A DNA stretch of 18,963 bases, taken from the NCBI GenBank assembly GCA_023416315.1, contig JAEZIA010000335.1:1-18963 (forward strand). The letters are read 5' to 3'. The stretch comes from Actinomycetes bacterium (GTDB taxonomy: Bacteria > Actinomycetota > Actinomycetes > Mycobacteriales > Mycobacteriaceae). Position numbers and translations under genes: made by a program. Under the pieces are notes generated by a model. It was not told where the DNA came from. It ran no database searches and saw nothing but the letters and a program-made list of their open reading frames with translations. Positions 6,595-14,410 of this stretch are shown one piece after another; positions within the stretch are counted from its first letter, which is position 1; each line of letters starts with the position of its first letter.

Positions 6595-7713
6595 TCAGTA
6601 CCCCCCGAAGTGGTACGGGGCGATCAACGGGTTCACCGCGGTGTACGGGCTCGGCATCTGGCCGATCGTGCGTCCCCACTGCATTTCGAGTTCGGTCAGG
6701 TTGCCCTCCCACCGGGTGCCGGTGAACAGGGCGCTGTCGATCCGGCTCAGGGTCAGATCGATGACCAGGGTGATGTTGGCGAAGTCGCCCCGAAACCAGT
6801 TGGGGATGGTGCTTTTCACCCACGGATAGGTGGACAGGAAGTCCAGGCCGCGAGTCAGGGCAGGCCCGGCGTTGGCCAGCTCGCGGAGCACCGGCGCGAT
6901 ATTGCGCAGGTTGTCCACCAGAGACTGCTTGGTCTGATGGACGGTGTCGGCGGCGATCGCCCCGAACTTGCCGAGCGCGTCGATGGCGTTGGCCAGCTTG
7001 GTGCGCGAATCGGCAAGCACGGTAAGTGCTTGCGGGATCGTGGTCAGGGCGTGATCGACGGTCGCGTCGTTCGCGGCGACCTGACCGGCCAGGTCGTTGA
7101 GCCGTTCGGTGGCGGTGATGATGTCGTCGGTCTGGCTGTTGAGCTGGTCGATGAACGTATCAAGTTGGGTCAGTAGGCTTTTCATATCGCCCTCGCGACC
7201 CGACAGCGCGGTCGCGAAAGCCTGGTTGATCTCCTGGAGCTGGCCGAGGCCACCGCCGTTGAGCAATACCGACACCGACGCCAGCGTCTGTTCGGTGGTG
7301 GGATAGGTGCTGGTCCGCGACAGCGGGATCACCGAACCGTCCTTGAGCTCCCCTTCGGGGGCGGCGTCGGCCGGGGGCGCCAGTTCGATGTGCAGGGAGC
7401 CCAGCAGGCTGGTCTGGCCAACCTTCGCGGTGCTGTTGGCGGGCAGGTGGACGTCGCCGTCGATGCGCATGGTGACCAGCGCGTGCCAACCCTGGACTTC
7501 GATCCTGGTGACATTGCCGACGTTCACATCGGCGACCCGCACCCGGGTGTTCTGGCCGATGGTGACGACGTCGGGCAGCTGGGCCTGGATCGTGTACGAA
7601 CCCGGGCCGGTGCCGGTGGTGCCCGGCAGGCTCAGCGAATTAAGGCCGCGCCATTCGCATCCCGTCATCGACAGGCAGGAGGCGGCCAGGACGACGGTCA
7701 GCAGCCGCCTCAC
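6595..7713 (-). CDS. mceE: MCE family lipoprotein MceE (LprN-like)
   Basis: The lipoprotein subunit of the Mce complex, 372 residues. A short signal sequence (RRLLTVVLAASCLSM) ends at a lipobox-like MTGC, making Cys19 the likely lipidated residue. The following EWRGLNSLSLPGTTG is the characteristic start of mature MceE/LprN proteins. The MCE domain (about 39-118, with YTIQAQLPDVVTIGQNTRVRVADVNVG) is followed by a long helical region and a C-terminal VNPLIAPYHFGGY tail. The frame stays open far upstream over mceD, but the GTG at 7713 overlaps the mceD stop in GTGA and gives the signal peptide at the right place. Cys13 (AASC) is a less likely lipidation site. It probably sits on the outer face of the plasma membrane. 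Confidence 0.92.
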   Translation of the reverse strand: MRRLLTVVLAASCLSMTGCEWRGLNSLSLPGTTGTGPGSYTIQAQLPDVVTIGQNTRVRVADVNVGNVTRIEVQGWHALVTMRIDGDVHLPANSTAKVGQTSLLGSLHIELAPPADAAPEGELKDGSVIPLSRTSTYPTTEQTLASVSVLLNGGGLGQLQEINQAFATALSGREGDMKSLLTQLDTFIDQLNSQTDDIITATERLNDLAGQVAANDATVDHALTTIPQALTVLADSRTKLANAIDALGKFGAIAADTVHQTKQSLVDNLRNIAPVLRELANAGPALTRGLDFLSTYPWVKSTIPNWFRGDFANITLVIDLTLSRIDSALFTGTRWEGNLTELEMQWGRTIGQMPSPYTAVNPLIAPYHFGGY

Positions 7714-8957
7714 GGTGTACCGCCCGGGACCATCATGCCGGCCAGACCCTGACTCGGATCGGTCGTCGTCACACCGGCCGGCGGCAGGTGCGGGTTGAGC
7801 CGGTCTTCGCTGTAGCTGATCTCGTTGGGCCGCGCGGCGGTACCGACGAACGGGTTGATACCGAGCGGTGGATAGTTGTACTGCCGGTTCTTGATGATCG
7901 GCGCCAGGTATTGCGTGCACAGCTTGGCGGACTGCTCGGCACCTTCGCGTGAGGCTGCTTGGATTGAGCTGCAGATGAATTGGACGGTGTCGGCGAAGTT
8001 GACCGGCGCCAGGATCCCGGTGATGGCGCTCTGCGCCGGCTGGTAGATGTTGGTGAAGTTGGCGAACACCGTCGGCGCGATGTGCAGCGCCTGCTTGATA
8101 TCGCCGCGGCTGTCGTTGAGCGCGGTGGTGATTGCGTTGAGATGGTCGAACGCCTGCCCGAGGCCTTCTCGGTTCTCGCCGACGAACCCGCGTAGGTCGT
8201 TGACCGCACCGTCGAGGCCGCGGGTGGCGTCGGCGATCTCGTTGGGCGAGTTGGACAGCACCGTGGTGACGTCGGCGAGGTTGGTGTTGAACGAGGCGAG
8301 CAGGTCGCTGCTGGATGACAGTGCGGACACCAGCAGTTGCAGGTTGCGCACCGTGCTGAAGATGTCGTCGGCGTGGTCGCCGAGTGCCGAGGTGGCCTGC
8401 GAGAGTTTGATGACGGTGTCGCGGGCGGTGTCGCCCTCGCCGCGCAGATTGTCGGCGGTGCTGTTGATGAAGTCCCCGAGCGCGCTCGGTCCCCCCGGGC
8501 TGGTGGGTTGCAGTGAGCCGGAGAGCTTTTCCAGCTGCCCACGCAGGTCGTCCCATTCCATCGGGACTGCGGTGCGCTCGATCGGGATGCTCGCTCCGTC
8601 GGCCAGTGTGGGGCCGCTGGAGTAGGCCGGGACCAGCTGGATCGCGCGTGCCGAGACCAGCGACGGAGACAGGATCGCCGCCTTGACGTCGGCGGGTACC
8701 CGATACTGGCTGTCGACGGAGAACGTCACCTTCGCCGAATTCGGTTGTGGCTCGATCCTGTCGACGGTGCCGACCGCCACACCCAGGATGCGGATTTCAT
8801 CGCCGGTGTACAGGCCGTTGGTGTTGGCGAAGTAGGCGACATAGGTATTGCGGGTGACGTGGTGCCCCCACGGGGTGGCCACGACGATGATGCCCAGCGC
8901 GAGGATCACCGCCAGGCCGATGCCGGTGACGTTCCGCACGGTGCGACGATGGCGCAT
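7710..8957 (-). CDS. mceD: MCE family protein MceD
   Basis: Fourth Mce subunit, 415 residues: a membrane anchor (about 10-27), an MCE domain (about 38-115; TYVAYFANTNGLYTGDEIRILG and GVAVGTVDRIEPQ), a long helical region rich in Asp/Leu/Ser (about 130-300) with the repeating pattern of the tube-forming helices, and a tail with two Cys (FIC and KLC) and QYNYPPLGINPFVG. The tail is shorter than the Pro-rich extensions of many MceD proteins. Its ATG overlaps the mceC stop by 1 nt (TGATG) and its stop overlaps the mceE start, so translation is coupled on both sides. Confidence 0.92.
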   Translation of the reverse strand: MRHRRTVRNVTGIGLAVILALGIIVVATPWGHHVTRNTYVAYFANTNGLYTGDEIRILGVAVGTVDRIEPQPNSAKVTFSVDSQYRVPADVKAAILSPSLVSARAIQLVPAYSSGPTLADGASIPIERTAVPMEWDDLRGQLEKLSGSLQPTSPGGPSALGDFINSTADNLRGEGDTARDTVIKLSQATSALGDHADDIFSTVRNLQLLVSALSSSSDLLASFNTNLADVTTVLSNSPNEIADATRGLDGAVNDLRGFVGENREGLGQAFDHLNAITTALNDSRGDIKQALHIAPTVFANFTNIYQPAQSAITGILAPVNFADTVQFICSSIQAASREGAEQSAKLCTQYLAPIIKNRQYNYPPLGINPFVGTAARPNEISYSEDRLNPHLPPAGVTTTDPSQGLAGMMVPGGTP

Positions 8958-10264
8958 CAGTGGCCTCCCTCGGTCGGCGCCACCGGCGGGATCGTCGGGG
9001 GCGGCAGCTCACCGGGGGCGGGCCCCAGTGCCGGTGGGCCCGGTGGCGGGCCGCCCGGCGGCGGCGCGGGCAGCGGTTCGCGGTAGGGATACCGGCCGGG
9101 GAACTGGGTCGGCAGGTTGGGATCCTGGTTTCCGGTGATCGCCTCCGGCAGTGTCAGATTCGGCTCGCCGCCCTGCCCGGTCCGCGGGAACGGCACCGGC
9201 AGCGGCGGGGTCGCCGGCTGGCCCACGCCGGGTTCCACCAACTGCGAGGGCAGCAGCACATTCGGGTCGAGGCCGAGATCGGAGAACGCCGCGTCGATGA
9301 AGGGCTGCGAGAACTGGCCGGGCGCCAGGTTCACCACCGAGGCCTTGAAGAACGGTCCCGAGCCGAGCACCTCACCGAACGACATCGCGTAACGCCGAAG
9401 CAGATACAGCGTGCGCTGCAGTTCCTGCCTACGGTTGTCCAGAATTCCGAGCACCCCGTTGAGCTTGTCGACGGCGGGCTTGAGCTGTGTCCGGTTGTCG
9501 GCCACCACCCCGGAGATCTGCGCGGACACCGCGGCCAGATTGCCCATCAGCGCATCGACCGAAGTGCGTTGGGAAACCAGCTCGGCCAGCAGGGCGTTGG
9601 CGTCGGCGACCAGCTGGGCGATCTGGTCGCTGCGTTGGGCCAGTACCGCGGTGACCTTGTTCGCGTTGGCGAGTAGATCCCGCAGTTTGGCGTCGCGGGC
9701 GTTGAGCGTGTCGGAGAACCGGGCCACCCCCTCCAGCGCGAGTTTCAGATCGGGTGGCGTGTCTTTGAAGGTGTCGGCCAGCGTGGTGAGTGCGGAGGAC
9801 AACTGTGTGGTGTCCAGGCCACTGATCGTGGTGGTCAGATCCCCCAACGCGTCGGTGAGATCGTACGGCGACGTGGTGCGCGACAACGGGATCGGCCCGT
9901 CGAGTGCTCCGTCGCCGCGGGGTGTCACCTCCAGGTACTTGGTGCCGAGCACGGTTTCGGTCTTGATCGCCGCTTCGGTGCGGTCACCGAGCTCGACCCC
10001 GTCGCGGACGGTGAAACCCACCAGCACCTTGTCGCCCTGAAGCCTGATGTCGGACACCCGGCCCACCCCGAGCCCGGACACTCGCACGTCACTTCCGGTT
10101 TTGATCCCGCCGGCGTCGGCGAAGTACGCGGCGAAGTCGGATGTTCCCTTGATGAAAGGGATCTTGTCGTAGGAGAAGACAGCCACCACCAGTGCGGCCA
10201 GCACCAGGACGCCGACGAGCCCGACAGTCAGGCGGTTGCGTTCAGCGAGCGGTTTTATCGTCAT
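8957..10264 (-). CDS. mceC: MCE family protein MceC
   Basis: Third Mce subunit, 435 residues: a membrane anchor (about 12-30), an MCE domain (about 39-118; SDFAAYFADAGGIKTGSDVRVSG, GVGRVSDI), a helical region with DNRTQLKPAVDKLNGVLGILDNRR, the family segment RYAMSFGEVLGSGPFFK, and then a long Pro/Gly-rich tail (about 349-435) including PLPAPPPGGPPPGPP. Such tails are common in MceC and probably reach through the periplasm or cell wall. The frame is open to 10276, but the ATG at 10264 overlaps the mceB stop as ATGA, so I take it as the start. Confidence 0.92.
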   Translation of the reverse strand: MTIKPLAERNRLTVGLVGVLVLAALVVAVFSYDKIPFIKGTSDFAAYFADAGGIKTGSDVRVSGLGVGRVSDIRLQGDKVLVGFTVRDGVELGDRTEAAIKTETVLGTKYLEVTPRGDGALDGPIPLSRTTSPYDLTDALGDLTTTISGLDTTQLSSALTTLADTFKDTPPDLKLALEGVARFSDTLNARDAKLRDLLANANKVTAVLAQRSDQIAQLVADANALLAELVSQRTSVDALMGNLAAVSAQISGVVADNRTQLKPAVDKLNGVLGILDNRRQELQRTLYLLRRYAMSFGEVLGSGPFFKASVVNLAPGQFSQPFIDAAFSDLGLDPNVLLPSQLVEPGVGQPATPPLPVPFPRTGQGGEPNLTLPEAITGNQDPNLPTQFPGRYPYREPLPAPPPGGPPPGPPALGPAPGELPPPTIPPVAPTEGGH

Positions 10265-11289
10265 TTCGGTGTGCACCGTCCCGTGTCCTGGCCCGCAAGT
10301 TTGACGTAGACGGGCTGACCGCCCTTTCCGTTGACCTTGAGGATGGCGTCGCAGAGATAGAAACCGAAGTAGTCGCCGTATAAACCGTTGCGGGACAACA
10401 CCTGGTAGGCGTCGGGCAAGGTCTTGACCAGATCGTCGACGTAGTCGTGGTCGGCCATCACCTGCCCGGCAAAGCGGTCGGTCTGCAGCACGGTGTCCTT
10501 GATCGGTTGGCGGGCGGCGGTCAGCAGGTCGGCGACCGAGCCCGCCGCAGCGTTGAGGTAGGCCACCCCGTTGCCGATGTCGGTTCGTCGCTCGGCCAGG
10601 CCCGCCACGAGTTGCGACAGCTTGTCCAGACCGGTGGAGAACTGCTCGTCACGGGTGGCGAAGGTGCCCAGCACGGTGTTGAGGTTGGTGATCACCTGCC
10701 CGATCAGCTGGTCGCGGCCGGCCAGTGTGGTGGTCAGCGCTGAGGTCTGGGCGAGTACCGACGAGATCGTGCCGCCCTGGCCTTGGAACACCCGCAGCAA
10801 TTCACCGGACAACGCGTTGACCTGATCGGGGTCCAGTGCGCGGAACAGCGGTCGGAACCCGCCGATCAGCGCATCGACGTCGAGTGCCGGTGAGGTGCGG
10901 GCGAGCGGAATGGTCTGGCCCGGTTGGAGTTTGCGCACCGAACCCGGCCCCTCCTCCAGCGACAGGTAGCGGTCGCCGATCAGGTTCTCGTAGCGCACGA
11001 CGGCGCGAGTACCTTCGGTGAGCTGCAGCCCCTTGTCGATGGCGAAGTCAACGGTGACCGTGCCGTCTCGGTGCAGCGTCATGTCGCTGACCTTGCCGAT
11101 CTCGACGCCCGCGATACGAACGAAGTTGCCGCCCTTGAGGCCCGACACATTGGTGAACACCGCGTGATAGGAGGCTCGGGAGTCGAAGCGGAACTGCCCG
11201 AAGACGGTGATCAGGATGAACATGAATACCAGGCACATCACCGAGAAGAGCGTGACCCGGGTGATCGACCGCACGGTCCGCGACCTCAT
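10261..11289 (-). CDS. mceB: MCE family protein MceB
   Basis: Second Mce subunit, 342 residues. A membrane anchor (about 12-31) is followed by an MCE domain (about 40-118: SYHAVFTNVSGLKGGNFVRIAGVEIGKV) and RYENLIGDRYLSLEEG, then PLARTSPALDVDALIGGFRPLFRALDP, a segment typical of MceB, and the helical tube region. It ends with GDYFGFYLCD...GRCTPK, whose two Cys may form a disulfide. The frame is open upstream over mceA, but the ATG at 11289 overlaps the mceA stop in ATGA. It is short compared with the other subunits, as is normal for MceB. Confidence 0.92.
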   Translation of the reverse strand: MRSRTVRSITRVTLFSVMCLVFMFILITVFGQFRFDSRASYHAVFTNVSGLKGGNFVRIAGVEIGKVSDMTLHRDGTVTVDFAIDKGLQLTEGTRAVVRYENLIGDRYLSLEEGPGSVRKLQPGQTIPLARTSPALDVDALIGGFRPLFRALDPDQVNALSGELLRVFQGQGGTISSVLAQTSALTTTLAGRDQLIGQVITNLNTVLGTFATRDEQFSTGLDKLSQLVAGLAERRTDIGNGVAYLNAAAGSVADLLTAARQPIKDTVLQTDRFAGQVMADHDYVDDLVKTLPDAYQVLSRNGLYGDYFGFYLCDAILKVNGKGGQPVYVKLAGQDTGRCTPK

Positions 11290-12626
11290 GGCTGGCTCCC
11301 GGAGGTCGGGTACAGCGGTGTGCCGTCGGGCGCGAACTCGGGCGCTCCGTAGGCGGGTGCGCCCGGGTAGGCCGGCCACGGTCCGGGTGCCGGCCCGCCC
11401 GGGTAACGGATCTTGGGCTCCTCCGGCACGCCCTTGGTGGCCGGGAAATAGTTGGCGAAGCCCGGGAATCCGATGCCCGGGTTGGGCCGCACATCCAGGC
11501 CGGTGCCGAAGCCGGTATCGGTGACCAGGTACTTGACGGGGAAGTTCTTGCTGGCGTCGGGCAACGAACCGCAACTCGGCTTACCGCCCGGGCCGCCCTT
11601 GGCGTTGACGATCGGCAGGTTGTCGGGATACCGATAGGGGTCGTCACCGGCGAGCAGGGCCGCATCCATGATCACCGATTTCCCGTTGCCGCCCATGGCA
11701 TCTCGGCCGCCGTTCTCCAGGAACCACTGCGCACCCTGGAACAGGCAGGCATAGGTCGGCGAGTACTTCATGAACAGCGCCGTGGTCGGGTCGAGGACGT
11801 TCATCGCGCGCACCAGGTTGGGCTGGTTGGTGCCGATGGTGGTGATCCCCGACTGGGAGAAGCCGACCGCCGACAGCAGCAGACTGTCCAGGGCGCCGGA
11901 GTTGGTGGTGATCGTCGCACTGGTGGTGGTGAAATTGTCCAGAATCGCCACGATGTCCTGTGCCGCCTCCGAATAGGCTTCGGCGGTCTGGCCGAACAGC
12001 TGCCAGTCCCGTTGCACGGTAGGCATTCTCGGGTTCACGGCCAGCAGCACGGTGTTGGCGTCGGTGATGGCCTGACCGATGCGATCGCCCTTGCCGCGCA
12101 CCGACTCGGCCACCGCCGATAGCACGGCGTTCAGTTTGGCCGGGTCGATCGACTGCACCACCGACTGCAGGTTCTCGAACACGGTGTTGACCTCGACCGT
12201 GACGTTGCGGGACCGCACCACCGCCCCGGGCTGAAGCGATCCGGTCCCGTCCGGCGGGATGATGATGTCCACGTACTTGGCGCCAAAGGCGGTGCTGGAC
12301 TTGATTTCCGCTTCGACATTGCCCGGAAGGTAGCCGAAGGGTCCGGGATCCATCTTCAGGTTCAAGGCGGAGAGGTTGACCCCACCCGCGCCTCGCGCAG
12401 TGCCGATTCCGGCGACCTCACCGATCTGCACGCCGCGAAGTTTGACCTTCGCGCCGTCCTCCATCACCAGGCCGGCCCGGTCGGAGATCACGGTCAGCGG
12501 AACGGTTTTGCGCAACGTGCCGGTGAACAGCAGGGCCGTCAGCGTGGTCAGGGCCGCGATCACCAGGATCAGTACCGGGGCCCACCAGATGGGATCGATC
12601 ATGCCCCGCCGCGAGGATGTCGCCAC
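11286..12626 (-). CDS. mceA: MCE family protein MceA
   Basis: First Mce subunit, 446 residues, part of the MceA-F heterohexameric lipid-binding tube on a YrbE permease. It has one membrane anchor (about 14-35), an MCE domain (about 40-125; VISDRAGLVMEDGAKVKLRGVQIGEV), SSTAFGAKYVDIIIP, and the helical region starting EVNTVFENLQSVVQSIDPAKLNAVLSA, all close to other mycobacterial MceA proteins. The YPDNLPIVNAKGGPGGKPSC segment is an MceA hallmark. The end is a Pro/Gly/Tyr-rich tail (about 400-446). The GTG at 12626 lies 3 nt after the yrbEB stop; an ATG at 12602 (MIDPIWW) is an alternative. It cannot safely be placed in any of mce1-mce6 from sequence reading alone. Confidence 0.92.
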   Translation of the reverse strand: MATSSRRGMIDPIWWAPVLILVIAALTTLTALLFTGTLRKTVPLTVISDRAGLVMEDGAKVKLRGVQIGEVAGIGTARGAGGVNLSALNLKMDPGPFGYLPGNVEAEIKSSTAFGAKYVDIIIPPDGTGSLQPGAVVRSRNVTVEVNTVFENLQSVVQSIDPAKLNAVLSAVAESVRGKGDRIGQAITDANTVLLAVNPRMPTVQRDWQLFGQTAEAYSEAAQDIVAILDNFTTTSATITTNSGALDSLLLSAVGFSQSGITTIGTNQPNLVRAMNVLDPTTALFMKYSPTYACLFQGAQWFLENGGRDAMGGNGKSVIMDAALLAGDDPYRYPDNLPIVNAKGGPGGKPSCGSLPDASKNFPVKYLVTDTGFGTGLDVRPNPGIGFPGFANYFPATKGVPEEPKIRYPGGPAPGPWPAYPGAPAYGAPEFAPDGTPLYPTSGSQP

Positions 12627-12629
12627 GGC

Positions 12630-13433
12630 TCAGCCCGACAGGTGGAAGTTGCCGGACTGCCCGTAGACGGACAGTGTGATCGTCAGCAGGATGAAGACGC
12701 CGGCGGTGATCGATGTGCGCACCGCACGCCCGACCGCCTCGCCGACACCCGCGGGCCCGCCGGTGGCGGTATAGCCGTAGTAGGTGTGCACGGCCATGAC
12801 CGCGGCGGCCATCGCCAGCGCCTCGACGAACGACCACAGCAGGTCGGTCGGATGCAGGAACGTCGAGAAGTAGTGGTCATAGACGCCGCGGGACTGGCCG
12901 TAGATGATCGTGGTACCGAATCGGGTCGCCAGAAACGACATCAGCACGGCGACGGTGTAGATCGGGATGACCGCGATGATGCCGGCCACGATGCGGGTGG
13001 ACGCCAGATAGGTGATGGCGCGGATGCCCATCACCTCCAGCGCGTCGATCTCCTCGTTGATGCGCATGGCACCCAGCTGTGCGGTGGCGCCTGCCCCGAT
13101 GGTGGCGGCCAGCGCCACCCCCGCAGTGGCCGGTGCGATGAACCGCACGTTGAGGAACGCGCCGAGGAATCCGGTGAGCGCCTCGATCCCGACATTGGAC
13201 AACGTGTTGTAGCCCTGCACAGCGATCAGCGCGCCGGTGGAGAGGGTGAGGAAGCCGACGATGACCACGGTGCCGCCGATGACCGCCAGCGCGCCGGTGC
13301 CCATCCCCATCACCGCGATCAGCCGCAGCACCTCGGCCGGATACCGGCGGATCGCATCGCCGGTGGCAGCCAGCGCATTGCCGTAGAACGCGGTCTGCTC
13401 CCCCAGCCTGCGGGTCGCGTCGACCGCCCTCAC
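12630..13433 (-). CDS. yrbEB: MCE-associated permease YrbEB (MlaE family)
   Basis: Integral membrane permease of 267 residues with several hydrophobic helices (for example AVIGGTVVIVGFLTLSTGALIA and GIIAVIPIYTVAVLMSFLA). The MlaE-family coupling motif EEIDAL (residues 127-132, in MRINEEIDALEVMGI) is intact; this is where the ATPase MceG is expected to dock. GAGATAQLGAMRINEE and NVRFIAPATAGVALAATIGAG are typical of YrbEB. The ORF is open far upstream, but the GTG at 13433 overlaps the yrbEA stop in GTGA and gives the family length. Together with YrbEA it forms the heterodimeric transmembrane channel of the importer. Confidence 0.92.
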   Translation of the reverse strand: MRAVDATRRLGEQTAFYGNALAATGDAIRRYPAEVLRLIAVMGMGTGALAVIGGTVVIVGFLTLSTGALIAVQGYNTLSNVGIEALTGFLGAFLNVRFIAPATAGVALAATIGAGATAQLGAMRINEEIDALEVMGIRAITYLASTRIVAGIIAVIPIYTVAVLMSFLATRFGTTIIYGQSRGVYDHYFSTFLHPTDLLWSFVEALAMAAAVMAVHTYYGYTATGGPAGVGEAVGRAVRTSITAGVFILLTITLSVYGQSGNFHLSG

Positions 13434-14206
13434 GGGGCGACCTTCACACCGAACGCGGTCGCCAGGATGTTGATCAAGAAGAGCGCCATGAACGCGAACA
13501 CGACGGTCTCGTTGACGGCATTGCCCACCGCGGTTGGGCCGCCGCCGACATGTAGGCCCTTGTAGCAGGCGATCAAACCGGCGGACAGCCCGAACAGCAG
13601 GGCCTTCACCAGCGAGACGATCACCTGAGGCAGCCCGGTCAGCAGCGTCATGCCTGCGACGAACGCTCCCGGGGTCACGTGCTGGAGATAGACGACGAAG
13701 AAGTAGCTTCCGGCCAGCCCGACGACCGCGACCACCGAATACAGCATCAGCGCAACGAAAGTCGCGGCGAGCACCCGCGGTACGACGAGGGCCTGGATGG
13801 GGTTGACGCCGATCACCTTCATGGCGTCGATCTCCTCGCGGATGGTGCGGGCTCCGAGGTCGGCGCACATCGCGGTGGACCCTGCTCCGGAGACCACGAT
13901 CGCCGTCACCACCGGGCCGACCTGCGTCACCGATGCCAGCGCCGCGCCGGCCCCGGACAGGTCACCGGCGCCGACCTCCAACAGCACGATGTTGAGCGTG
14001 AACACGATCAGCACCGTGTACGGGATCGACAGCACCAGTGTCGGGACGATCGACACTCGCGCCACGAACCAGATCTGGTCGAGAAGCTCGCGCCAGGCGA
14101 ACGGCGGTCGGAACATCGCGGCGAAGGTCTCGCCAACCAGGACGACGAAGTCACCTACCGAGAAAACCGGCTTGGACCACGCGGCGCCCTTGACGCCGGA
14201 TACCAC
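13430..14206 (-). CDS. yrbEA: MCE-associated permease YrbEA (MlaE family)
   Basis: Integral membrane permease of 258 residues, first gene of the mce operon and partner of YrbEB. The MlaE-type motif TIREEIDAMKVIGV (EEIDAM at 124-129) for contact with the ATPase is intact, preceded by the signature GAGSTAMCADLGAR. SIVPTLVLSIPYTVLIVFTLN resembles the YrbE4A type from memory, a weak hint only. Start choice: GTG 14206 has GAGG 7 nt upstream and leaves a leader of about 25 nt after the mapped -10 box. The in-frame GTG at 14227 would add 7 residues (265 aa) but would leave only about 4 nt of leader and no Shine-Dalgarno sequence. Both are possible. No regulator or mceG gene adjoins it. Confidence 0.91.
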   Translation of the reverse strand: MVSGVKGAAWSKPVFSVGDFVVLVGETFAAMFRPPFAWRELLDQIWFVARVSIVPTLVLSIPYTVLIVFTLNIVLLEVGAGDLSGAGAALASVTQVGPVVTAIVVSGAGSTAMCADLGARTIREEIDAMKVIGVNPIQALVVPRVLAATFVALMLYSVVAVVGLAGSYFFVVYLQHVTPGAFVAGMTLLTGLPQVIVSLVKALLFGLSAGLIACYKGLHVGGGPTAVGNAVNETVVFAFMALFLINILATAFGVKVAP

Positions 14207-14238
14207 ATGCAGTCCTCTCGTCGTCACACCTGGGCCGG

Positions 14239-14267
14239 ACGCTAAGAGAGCGAGGATTAGCTGTCAA
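14239..14267 (-). promoter_or_regulatory. Promoter of the yrbE-mce operon
   Basis: On the minus strand a consensus TTGACA -35 box (14267-14262) is separated by exactly 17 bp from TAGCGT (14244-14239), a TAnnnT -10 box. Transcription would start near 14231. This is the best sigma-A-type promoter in the window. Confidence 0.62.
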
Positions 14268-14296
14268 CGCGTCGGGTGGTGCGCAGGTGAGCGTCA

Positions 14297-14307
14297 ATAC
14301 CAGGTAT
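14297..14307. promoter_or_regulatory. Operator-like palindrome ATACC-A-GGTAT with CAGGT repeats
   Basis: A perfect 5+1+5 inverted repeat, 30 bp upstream of the mce -35 box, in the divergent region between yrbEA and the zinc-finger gene. CAGGT occurs three times here, at 14284, 14301 and 14311. This could be the binding site of an unlinked regulator; no regulator gene is adjacent. No function is shown by the sequence itself. Confidence 0.3.
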
Positions 14308-14397
14308 CGGCAGGTTGCCCCAACGCTTTTGATTTCGCTCAGACGGATTAAATCGGGTCGAGCCGATAACTTGCCGTGCAGCGGTTCGCGACGACAG

Positions 14398-14403
14398 TAA
14401 GCT
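14398..14403 (+). promoter_or_regulatory. -10 box TAAGCT for the zinc-finger gene (leaderless start)
   Basis: TAAGCT is followed by 7 nt and the ATG at 14411, placing the transcription start on the start codon. The same hexamer lies 8 nt before dapC. No clear -35 box is present. Confidence 0.48.
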
Positions 14404-14410
14404 CACCGCC

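Noticed and set aside
7714..8556. Upstream extension of the mceE frame over mceD
   Set aside because: The extension is low-complexity Arg/His/Gln-rich sequence; the signal peptide with lipobox and the GTGA junction place the start at 7713.
13434..13868. Upstream extension of the yrbEB frame over yrbEA
   Set aside because: The extra residues are Arg-rich shadow sequence; the GTGA overlap and family length support 13433.
14228..14410. A CRISPR array or small RNA gene in the largest intergenic region
   Set aside because: Apart from the short CAGGT repeats and promoter boxes there is no repeat-spacer pattern, no strong long hairpin and no terminator.
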